In this document: positions 17,044 through 24,268 of the stretch, in pieces
Numbering within the stretch: position 1 is the first letter of the stretch
How the letters are laid out: each line of letters starts with the position of its first letter
Assembly: GCA_903930455.1 (NCBI GenBank)
Contig: CAIYYT010000120.1
Coordinates: 1 to 41,675, forward strand
Length of the DNA stretch: 41,675 bases
Source of the DNA: an uncultured bacterium
GTDB taxonomy: Bacteria; Zixibacteria; MSB-5A5; CAIYYT01
Reading direction: 5' to 3'
Notes under the pieces: generated by a model
Told to the model about the DNA's origin: nothing
The model's database searches: none
The model's input: the letters and a program-made list of their open reading frames with translations, nothing else
Translations under genes and position numbers: made by a program

Positions 17044-18237
17044 ATGAAGAAAGAACGTTTGAATAGTTTGATCGCGTTGGTGTCGATCACGATTGTTGCG
17101 ATGGCAATGGGCTTGTTGGTGAATGGGTGTTCGAAAGACTGCCCGACCTGCCCGAAGGAGGCGGAGAGAAAGCCCTACAAGGGGTGGTTGTATTACACAG
17201 ATGATTATTCAGACCAGACCAACCTTTACAAAGTCGACTTGGAGACTGACTCAATTGTGGATAGCATGAAACATGAGGACGTCGCTCTGTACGCGAATGG
17301 CGCCGCCGTATCGAGTGATGGCCGCTATTTGGCGGTCTGGTACAGTGACGTCATGATCACGCGCGGATCGACGCGTCTATACAATGCACAGACTCTCGGA
17401 TTAATCGGAGAACTGCCTCAACGACTGGGATGCTTTTTCGATGCCGAGGATCATTGGCTTCTTGGCCTCGATTTGGGTTTCGATATCAATAGCGCAGCCT
17501 ATCGAATCTCGCGGCTATCCATATCGAGTCTGACGACGATTTCAACGGATACCGTCAGCAATTTCTGGCCGATGATTATCGATCCGAGTCGCAATCTGCT
17601 CTATGGCAACGCCGTCCAGAACAGTTCCGCTCCCGCAGTTTATCCACGCGGATTCTACTCCTACAACTACGTCACCCACGAAATCGAGTCGATTCCTCTT
17701 CTCTGGTCGCCAACTGATACCATTAAAGATGTGTACTCGCTTTCCCTCAGTTCGAGCGGCGAAATCCTCTATTTCACCGTGGATGAACCTGCAGGCGTTA
17801 CCGTGTGGGGGGCAGCAGCAGGGGCATACAATCTGAACAGCCGCACCCTGCTTTGGTACTATCCGCTTGTGACCCCAATAGGTGGCATTGCCGTCTCGCC
17901 CGACGGAAGCGAAGTCTGGGTTACCGATCCCGGCCCCACCGGATACGAATGGAACTCGGGCACCATCTTCATTCTGGACGCCGCCACCGGCCGCTATCTA
18001 CAAGGTATCTCCATGTACGGATACCTACCCGATGCAAATCCCTATTACTGCCTACCGGGAAGGGAAATCGTTTTCGCTCCCACAGGGGATCGAGCCTATG
18101 TACAGGCAAGGCAAACGTTCACCAATCCGTACGGAACGGTGGTTGTGGTTGACACAAAAAAGCGGGCGATTGTGAAACTACTCAGACCGGACATGCACAG
18201 TGCACCCGGCAAATTGCTAATTTGCCCAAAAACCTAA
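17044..18237 (+). CDS. YVTN-like beta-propeller lipoprotein
   Basis: 397 residues. The signal peptide ends in a lipobox LVNGC (Cys29), followed by a short Cys-rich segment, SKDCPTCPKE. From about 45 the sequence repeats beta-propeller blades, with YTDDYSDQTNLYKVDLETDS, AAVSSDGRYLAVWYSD, IAVSPDGSEVWVTDPG, GTIFILDAATGRYL and GTVVVVDTKKRAIVKLL, the pattern of YVTN/SMP-30-like seven-bladed propellers. It is probably anchored to the outer membrane. Ligand and role are unknown; such propellers often bind partners or carry surface layers. AAGGAGA lies shortly before the ATG. A hairpin with four T residues follows its stop by 13 bases. Confidence 0.83.
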   Translation: MKKERLNSLIALVSITIVAMAMGLLVNGCSKDCPTCPKEAERKPYKGWLYYTDDYSDQTNLYKVDLETDSIVDSMKHEDVALYANGAAVSSDGRYLAVWYSDVMITRGSTRLYNAQTLGLIGELPQRLGCFFDAEDHWLLGLDLGFDINSAAYRISRLSISSLTTISTDTVSNFWPMIIDPSRNLLYGNAVQNSSAPAVYPRGFYSYNYVTHEIESIPLLWSPTDTIKDVYSLSLSSSGEILYFTVDEPAGVTVWGAAAGAYNLNSRTLLWYYPLVTPIGGIAVSPDGSEVWVTDPGPTGYEWNSGTIFILDAATGRYLQGISMYGYLPDANPYYCLPGREIVFAPTGDRAYVQARQTFTNPYGTVVVVDTKKRAIVKLLRPDMHSAPGKLLICPKT

Positions 18238-18246
18238 GATAGCCCC

Positions 18247-18356
18247 GTAGCCCACCTATAGCGAAGCGACAGGTGGGTTTTCTGACGTTACTCGCGACAA
18301 GAAGACAGCTGCCATGACAATTGAACCCACCCGACGCTGTGCTCTGGGTGGGCTAC
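18247..18356. repeat. REP/BIME-like pair of inverted palindromic units
   Basis: Unit 1 (18247-18281) reads GTAGCCCACCT, a GC-rich loop, AGGTGGGTTTTC. Unit 2 (18322-18356) is the same layout reversed: GAACCCACCC, loop, GGGTGGGCTAC. Outer ends GTAGCCCACC (18247-18256) and GGTGGGCTAC (18347-18356) are perfect inverted repeats. Each unit folds alone (7 bp) and the two can pair with each other. Head-to-head palindromes 65 bases apart are typical of BIME elements. It lies between the propeller lipoprotein and tldD. Confidence 0.65.
18251..18281 (+). terminator. Terminator of the propeller lipoprotein gene
   Basis: A 7-bp stem CCCACCT/AGGTGGG (18251-18257 with 18271-18277) is followed by TTTT and lies 13 bases after the stop codon. 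It is one unit of the repeat pair and probably serves as the intrinsic terminator. Confidence 0.6.
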
Positions 18357-18520
18357 CGGCTGAAAATGGTGGGAAATCGGGGTTTCCAAGCGTTTCGTGC
18401 GGGCTTGAGCCGGTACCGCGAGAAATTTCTTGTTCGGGATGCCCGGTTGGCGTATCCTTTGAGCCACATAAATCGTATTCAGAGACATTGATCTTAGGGC
18501 AGAGAGCCTTTGGAGGTGTG

Positions 18521-19963
18521 ATGAAAGGTAAGCTCAAAGAGTGTATCGAATGGTTGCGCGGCAAGGGTGTAACGTACGCGGACTGTCGGTATATTCGCAA
18601 AGAAAACGAAGCGATTCGAGTTTCGGACAGTGTTGTCGACTCGCTGTCGCGCAACATCGATGTCGGAGTGGGTATGCGCGTGTTGGCGGACGGCTGCTGG
18701 GGGTTTGCGGCGACCGCCATCGTGACGCCTGCCGAACTGATGAAGACGGCTAATCAGGCGCTGCAAGTTGCCAAGGCGTCGGCAGTGACAAAACATGATC
18801 CCGTGGTACTTGCCGAGCAAGAGCCGTTCGTCGACTTCTATCAGTCACCATGCGTTAGAGACCCGTTCGCAGTCCCCACAGATGAGAAAATCGGGTTGCT
18901 TGTGAAGGTGACCGACGTTTTGAAGAAGGCCAAGAAAATCAAGTCGGCAGAAGCTGCGATGAATTTCTTCAAGACGAATAAGCTATTTCTGTCGTCCGAA
19001 GGTGCGGATATAGAGCAGGAGATTGTCGAATCCGGCGCCGGCTACCATGCGGTGGCTTTTGACGGCAAGGAAGCGCAGACCCGCTCCTACCCCAACTCTC
19101 AGGGGGGTGATTACGCTACGCGAGGCTGGGAATTTGTCGAGGAGATGGAACTGCTCAGTCATACGGAGCGAGTGCGCGAAGAGGCGGTGGCGCTGTTGCA
19201 GGCGGCTCCTTGCCCGGAATGCGTGACGACAATTATCATCTGCGGGCCGCAAATGGCGCTGCAGATTCATGAATCATGCGGACATCCGATCGAACTTGAT
19301 CGGGTGCTCGGCACAGAGATATCGCTTGCCGGAGGATCGTTCCTGTCGCTTGACAAGCTGGGCAAACTCAAATACGGATCAGATATCGTCAACATCAATG
19401 CCGACGCCACGATACCCGGTGGACTTGGTAGTTTCGGTTACGACGACGAAGGGGTCAAAGCGCAGCGAACACCGATTGTTGAACGCGGTTTGTTTGTCGG
19501 TTACCTGACCGGCAGAGATACGGCGCCGGTGATCAAGCAGCGTTCCAACGGAGCGATGCGCGCCGATGGTTGGAATCGCATTCCGATTATCCGCATGACC
19601 AATATCAACCTTGAACCGGGGGAATGGACGCTGGCCAATCTGATCGCCGATACCGAGCGTGGCATTTTCCTGGATTTCAACAAGAGTTGGTCAATTGATG
19701 ACAAGCGGCTGAATTTCCAGTTTGGCGTTGAGTGCGCCTGGGAAATCAAGAATGGCAAGCTGGGACAGATGTACAAAAATGCGGTTTACACCGGAATAAC
19801 GCCAGAATTTTGGAACTCGTGTGATGCCATCTGCAACCGGGACCACTGGCGGGTGTGGGGTGTTGCCAACTGTGGCAAGGGTGAGCCGATGCAGTCCATG
19901 CATGTCGCGCACGGCACATCGCCCGCGCGTTTCCGCAATGTCAAGGTGGGGGTGAGCAAATGA
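18521..19963 (+). CDS. tldD: TldD metalloprotease subunit (cytoplasmic)
   Basis: 480 residues from the ATG at 18521, which has GGAGG four bases upstream. The frame is open for 69 codons further back, but that part runs through the repeat element and has no TldD similarity. The zinc motif is HESCGH (His250, Glu251, His255), followed by GGLGSFGYDDEG and the C-terminal ANCGKGEPMQ, whose Cys451 is the expected third ligand. TldD with TldE forms a cytoplasmic protease that digests unfolded peptides and matures some RiPPs (microcin B17) and the CcdA antitoxin in E. coli. It overlaps tldE by four bases (ATGA). No RiPP precursor is apparent nearby. There is no signal peptide. Confidence 0.94.
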   Translation: MKGKLKECIEWLRGKGVTYADCRYIRKENEAIRVSDSVVDSLSRNIDVGVGMRVLADGCWGFAATAIVTPAELMKTANQALQVAKASAVTKHDPVVLAEQEPFVDFYQSPCVRDPFAVPTDEKIGLLVKVTDVLKKAKKIKSAEAAMNFFKTNKLFLSSEGADIEQEIVESGAGYHAVAFDGKEAQTRSYPNSQGGDYATRGWEFVEEMELLSHTERVREEAVALLQAAPCPECVTTIIICGPQMALQIHESCGHPIELDRVLGTEISLAGGSFLSLDKLGKLKYGSDIVNINADATIPGGLGSFGYDDEGVKAQRTPIVERGLFVGYLTGRDTAPVIKQRSNGAMRADGWNRIPIIRMTNINLEPGEWTLANLIADTERGIFLDFNKSWSIDDKRLNFQFGVECAWEIKNGKLGQMYKNAVYTGITPEFWNSCDAICNRDHWRVWGVANCGKGEPMQSMHVAHGTSPARFRNVKVGVSK

Positions 19964-21312
19964 TAGGAAAAGAGAAACTCCTGAAGAAGCTCGAGTCTAT
20001 TCTGGCTCACTCTACCGCCGATCAGACAGAGATCGTTTATATTGGCGACGAATTCGGACTGACCCGTTTCGCGAATTCGTTTATTCATCAGAATGTGTAC
20101 GAGAACAACTGCCGCATCCTTTTCCGCACCGTGTTGGGTAAGCGTGTTGGTGTGGCGTCTACCAATTCACTGATTGATGCGGATCTCAGACAGACGCTCA
20201 ATAATTCGATCGAAATCGCACGCAGCCGAGCGGAGAATCCGAAGTTTCCGGGATTGCCGAAGGCAGCGAAGTACAAACCGTTCGCAACTTTCGACAAGGC
20301 AACGGCTCACTGCACGCCGATGCAACGCGCGAAGACCGTGCAGAAGGTGATTGCCGAGGCAACCAAGCACGGATTTACGATGGCCGGGGCATATTCGACT
20401 TCAAGCGGTGAGATCGCCATTGTTAATTCGCGGGGAGTGCGCGCATACCAGCCGGTGACCGCGGCATCGATCAATATGATCACGATGTCAGACACATCAT
20501 CGGGATATGCGTCGGCAGTCTCGCGCCGGGTTTCCGACATCGATTTCAAAGCGCTGGCCAAAATCGCTGTGGACAAATGCAAATTGTCGCAAAATCCGCA
20601 GGCGCTTGAGCCGGGTGAATATGAAGTCATCCTAGAACCGGCTGCCGTGGCAGAGGTGATGGGGTGGCTGAACTACACCGGCTTTGGCTCCAAATCGTTC
20701 CAGCAAGGGACATCATTCCTCGCCGGCCGCATCGGACGCAAGATCACATCGGAGAAGATAACGATCTATGACAATGCGCTTGATTCCAAAGCAATCGCCT
20801 TCCCCTTTGATTTCGAAGGAGTACCCAAGAAGAAGGTGATGCTGATCGATAAAGGTATTGCCAAAGGCGTTGTCTATGACAGCATGGCAGCGATCAAAGG
20901 CAAGACCAAATCTACCGGCCATGCGCTTCCGGCGACCGAAGCGGCCGAAGGCGCGATCGGTCTTAACATCGTCGTAGCTCCGGGCAAAACGCCAAGGGCA
21001 AAAATGCTTTCCAGGGTCAAGCGTGGGATTTTGGTGACGCGTTTCCACTACATCAACGGCTTGATCGACACACGCAATTCGGTCTTGACGGGTATGACAC
21101 GTGACGGCACGTTCTTGATTGAGAACGGTGAGATCAAGTACGGTATCAAGAACTTGCGCTTCACCGATTCTATGATGCGCGCTTTCAAGTCGACAGTCGC
21201 GGTCTCGAAGGAATCGCAACTAGTGGCCTCGGGGGGGAATTCGGTGGGCTGTGACTCGGTTCCGACAATCCATCTCGGTTCGTTTAAGTTCTCCGGCAAG
21301 ACGGAGTTTTGA
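19960..21312 (+). CDS. tldE: TldE/PmbA, catalytically inactive partner of TldD
   Basis: A 450-residue PmbA/TldE-family protein. It has an N-terminal domain with GDEFGLTRFANSFIHQNV, and GWLNYTGFGSKSFQQGTSFLAGRIG where TldD has its HExxxH. It also has FDFEGVPKKKVMLIDKG and a C-terminal SQLVASGGNSVGCDSVPTI. As usual for TldE it lacks the zinc motif and completes the chamber of the TldD/TldE heterodimer. The start overlaps the tldD stop. A 10-bp hairpin follows the stop. Confidence 0.92.
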   Translation: MIGKEKLLKKLESILAHSTADQTEIVYIGDEFGLTRFANSFIHQNVYENNCRILFRTVLGKRVGVASTNSLIDADLRQTLNNSIEIARSRAENPKFPGLPKAAKYKPFATFDKATAHCTPMQRAKTVQKVIAEATKHGFTMAGAYSTSSGEIAIVNSRGVRAYQPVTAASINMITMSDTSSGYASAVSRRVSDIDFKALAKIAVDKCKLSQNPQALEPGEYEVILEPAAVAEVMGWLNYTGFGSKSFQQGTSFLAGRIGRKITSEKITIYDNALDSKAIAFPFDFEGVPKKKVMLIDKGIAKGVVYDSMAAIKGKTKSTGHALPATEAAEGAIGLNIVVAPGKTPRAKMLSRVKRGILVTRFHYINGLIDTRNSVLTGMTRDGTFLIENGEIKYGIKNLRFTDSMMRAFKSTVAVSKESQLVASGGNSVGCDSVPTIHLGSFKFSGKTEF

Positions 21313-21327
21313 TGAAAACACTTCAAG

Positions 21328-21351
21328 CCCCTCTCCCAATCGGGAGAGGGG
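21328..21351. terminator. Perfect 10-bp hairpin between convergent genes
   Basis: CCCCTCTCCC, loop AATC, GGGAGAGGGG. It lies 15 bases after the tldE stop and 29 bases beyond the end of the convergent FHA-GGDEF gene. No U-tract on either strand, so it may be a bidirectional barrier or a dispersed repeat of the common 'CTCTCCC' kind. Confidence 0.5.
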
Positions 21352-21380
21352 TGGGAAGCGAGAGTAGTTCTATCGCTTAG

Positions 21381-22274
21381 TCAGCTCGCACATTGGTTAC
21401 GGCCGGCGTTTTTGGCGCGGTAGAGTGCCTGATCGGCGAGCAGAGAGAATTCGTCCGGCGAAGCGACTTTCAGCGAGAGGGCGGCGGCGCCGACGCTGAT
21501 GGTGAAGAAAACGATTTTGTCTTTGACCAGAAAATCGGTCTTGCTCAATACAACTTGAATGCGCTTGCCCAGCGCCAGCGCATGCTCAACCGGCGTCTCG
21601 GGGCAGATAACCAGAAATTCGTCACCACCCAACCTACCGTAGTGATCCTCGAGGCGGAGGTGATCTTTGACGATGCGGCTGCTTTCGATCAGCATCTGGT
21701 CGCCGGCCAGATGTCCATAGGTGTCGTTGATCTCCTTGAAGCGATCGATGTCATAGATGAGAACGCTCAAGGGGCGATCATAGCGTCGGGCGCGGTTGAA
21801 TTCCTGTTCCAGTAGATTGATGATCTGTTGGCGGTTGGCGATGCCGGTGAGAAAGTCGGTGGTAGCGAGCGAATACATCTGCCCGAAAAATCGATTTTCG
21901 ACAAGGCTAGAGTGGATGAATTTGAAGAGCACTCGTCCAATCAGAACTAGATCGCCGTCGTTAAGAGGAATTTCGCTGACGCGTTTGGAGTTAACATAAG
22001 ACCCGTTGGTTGATTGCAGATCCGTCAGCCAGACCAGTCCATCACGGAAGTTGATCTCGGCGTGCTTGCGACTGACGTTGTCGTCTTCGATCTGGATGTC
22101 GCACTGGCTTGATCTGCCAATGGTCAAGACCGGCTGCTCAATCGTGAAAGTCTTGCCGAGTAGTGGCCCGTGTAATACCACGAGCATGGGTTGGCGATTG
22201 ATCGCAACATTAGCCGGCGTGCGATTTAGCGCCAGATTTGTGGCTGATGTCTGGTCGAAGTTTTCCTGTGGCAC
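21381..22274 (-). CDS. FHA-GGDEF diguanylate cyclase
   Basis: 297 residues. Residues 30-118 are a forkhead-associated domain (LTIGRSSQCDIQ, VSRKHAEI, STNGSYVN), which binds phosphothreonine. Residues 132-295 are a GGDEF domain with an intact active site GGDEF (216-220) and the inhibitory I-site RLED (207-210) exactly five residues before it. It should make cyclic di-GMP, with product inhibition, and be recruited or gated by a phosphothreonine protein. No Ser/Thr kinase is encoded nearby. The start is GTG with GAGGAAG about eight bases upstream. It is soluble, with no membrane segment. It follows the exported TldE-like gene by 206 bases on the same strand but a hairpin separates them. Confidence 0.94.
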   Translation of the reverse strand: MPQENFDQTSATNLALNRTPANVAINRQPMLVVLHGPLLGKTFTIEQPVLTIGRSSQCDIQIEDDNVSRKHAEINFRDGLVWLTDLQSTNGSYVNSKRVSEIPLNDGDLVLIGRVLFKFIHSSLVENRFFGQMYSLATTDFLTGIANRQQIINLLEQEFNRARRYDRPLSVLIYDIDRFKEINDTYGHLAGDQMLIESSRIVKDHLRLEDHYGRLGGDEFLVICPETPVEHALALGKRIQVVLSKTDFLVKDKIVFFTISVGAAALSLKVASPDEFSLLADQALYRAKNAGRNQCAS

Positions 22275-22417
22275 GTCGTCGCTTCCTCAGAGAACCTGGC
22301 TGCCCCCCAAGTTGTTTTGTTATTGCACATGACGACCTCTGGGCTGAAGTTCAGGCCCTTCGTGCCGTCTCCTTTTTTTTCGGCAATTTTGCGCGCAAGT
22401 TTATTGCCAAACGAGAA

Positions 22418-22457
22418 CCGGGTTTCCAATTCCCGCAAAAGGGAATCGAAAACCCGG
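22418..22457 (-). terminator. Terminator-like hairpin after the exported TldE-like gene
   Basis: An outer 8-bp stem CCGGGTTT/AAACCCGG and an inner 6-bp stem ATTCCC/GGGAAT are separated by a small internal loop. The tail on minus is moderately U-rich. It begins 24 bases after the stop at 22481. Confidence 0.55.
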
Positions 22458-22480
22458 CTTACTGATTTTGGGCCAAGGAG

Positions 22481-24253
22481 TTACTTGCCTGCGAGCGGCG
22501 AGGGAAGCAACGGTGGCTTCATGATTTTCTCTTCGTTCTTCTTGAGTTCCATTTCCTCGATCAGTACTGAGGGGGTAACGATCGATGCCGGCATCTCCGA
22601 GTCGTCATTCAGAAGGTAGTTGTAGACAAACATCTGATCGTCGGTCTGCAGAATGTCCTTGAGAATGCGGATGGTGACGTTGTTAAACTGAAGACCACGT
22701 ACCGGTTCTTCGCGTCCGTCGGGATAAACTTTGTAGATTTCCCAGGGGTAGCTCAAGGCATCCGGACCACCCGAACCACCTGAGCGCCGCATCATCATGT
22801 TACCAAGCCTCATCGCAATAGAGGCGTTGGACGCATTGGGGTCGCTCAAACGCTTGACAATCAAACCGTACGGCACATCGACATCCTTGCAGAGGGTGAT
22901 CAGCGTCTCCTTGAGTTTGGCATAGGGCACCTTCTCGCTCGATTCAAACACCAAATTGGACGGCTTGGCAGTAATCGCTTTGCTGACGGCGCCGCGCGCA
23001 TGACCGTTGGCATCCTTGATCTTCTTGGTCGGAGCAATTCCGATCAGCAGGTTAACCAGTTTGCCGTTTTCCACCAGCACCACCTTCTGCGGGGTATTGC
23101 CGGCATCATCCACATTGTAGCCACCAATCACGGATGAATTGCCAACCTTGCTAATAGTCGGATCATCGTACACCGTAAACGAAGCCGGCAAGACGCGACG
23201 GTTGAGTTTCTCGGCAAGCTCACCTCCACCGCCACCAAGTCGGGCGATCACCGCAGCCATTTGCTCATTTTCATAGGTCGGCTGCGGTAGGTTGGATATG
23301 CCGCGAACAAACAGTTGGCGGAAGAATTCACCGGCGGCATCAGCGGTGAAAACTACGGGACCAATGTACTCTTCGAGGGTATCTGCTTTGATCAGCTTGC
23401 TCATCCTGTCGGCATTGCCTTTTGCCCAGGCGGTCAGATCGCTGACCGAGGGTATAGCTGCGAGAGAGTTGTAGACGATCCGGTCGCCGTCGAAGATATC
23501 TTCGCCGTCCGCCGCTTTGCCCGTCATCGACAAGTCAAAGACATAGATCCGGTCGCCTCGCAAAGCACGTGTACCGTTACCGTTGAGGAGATACTGGTTG
23601 GCGATAGCACCCTGAATTTTCAGATCGGAAGAGATAATATCGGGATAGTCCCTGAACACGACGGTTGCAGCCTTTGCCAGCTCTTCGAACTTCGCCTTGT
23701 TGAGATCGAATTCCTCCGGCTTGTCGATGATTCGATTTGTCGGCAGTTTGAGGAAGTCATCCGGACGATTGGCAATGACGCGGGTTTGGAGGTAAGCCCG
23801 CTTTTTCGAGATCGTTTCCAGAGCGTCTTTGTAAACCTGATCGGTCTGCAAGTAGATCTGATTGCGGAGGGCGTCATAGTTGTTGTCGATTGGCAGTTGG
23901 GCATAGTTGGCGCCGAATCCGGAATAGCCAGATACGAAGTTGCTGTTGTCAAGCGAGTAGTTGCCCACTCTTAGATCAATAGACAGGTATCGTCCCCGGT
24001 TGAGGTTCGACTGGGTAAGCGTGCCCAGATTGGCGTGCACTTCGAGTTGTTGTGCATCGTCGATGGTATAGCTGACGAAGTAGGGTCTTTCAAGGTTCTC
24101 CATGACGAGCTGCGACATTGTACGATCGAGTTCGTCCTGCATGGCTTTGAAGAGCACGTCGCCGGCTTGCTGGGCATAAGCAAACGAAGCCATCCCAAGC
24201 AGAGCGGCAATAATGCCAACGACTATAGTTTTGCGTGAGTATCTGGTAATCAT
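22481..24253 (-). CDS. Exported TldE-like protein, zinc site lost
   Basis: 590 residues from the ATG at 24253. An ATG six bases earlier directly abuts the GAGGAGGGG ribosome-binding site, so the second is better placed. A Sec signal peptide (about 1-27, ending SFAYAQ) is followed by a TldD/PmbA-like fold. Where active relatives have YFHEIFGH this protein has FFRQLFVR (Arg312, Arg317). The C-terminal Cys ligand region reads LLNDDSEMPASIV without Cys. It therefore cannot bind zinc as TldD does. It begins 15 bases after the stop of the exported TldD-like gene, so the two are almost surely co-translated partners in the periplasm. It ends with a Lys/Pro-rich tail. Substrate unknown. Confidence 0.85.
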   Translation of the reverse strand: MITRYSRKTIVVGIIAALLGMASFAYAQQAGDVLFKAMQDELDRTMSQLVMENLERPYFVSYTIDDAQQLEVHANLGTLTQSNLNRGRYLSIDLRVGNYSLDNSNFVSGYSGFGANYAQLPIDNNYDALRNQIYLQTDQVYKDALETISKKRAYLQTRVIANRPDDFLKLPTNRIIDKPEEFDLNKAKFEELAKAATVVFRDYPDIISSDLKIQGAIANQYLLNGNGTRALRGDRIYVFDLSMTGKAADGEDIFDGDRIVYNSLAAIPSVSDLTAWAKGNADRMSKLIKADTLEEYIGPVVFTADAAGEFFRQLFVRGISNLPQPTYENEQMAAVIARLGGGGGELAEKLNRRVLPASFTVYDDPTISKVGNSSVIGGYNVDDAGNTPQKVVLVENGKLVNLLIGIAPTKKIKDANGHARGAVSKAITAKPSNLVFESSEKVPYAKLKETLITLCKDVDVPYGLIVKRLSDPNASNASIAMRLGNMMMRRSGGSGGPDALSYPWEIYKVYPDGREEPVRGLQFNNVTIRILKDILQTDDQMFVYNYLLNDDSEMPASIVTPSVLIEEMELKKNEEKIMKPPLLPSPLAGK

Positions 24254-24268
24254 CTTCATCCCCTCCTC

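Noticed and set aside
18314-18520. 69-codon N-terminal extension of TldD
   Set aside because: It reads through the inverted repeat element, lacks TldD similarity and has no ribosome-binding site, while the ATG at 18521 has GGAGG and begins at the family N-terminus.
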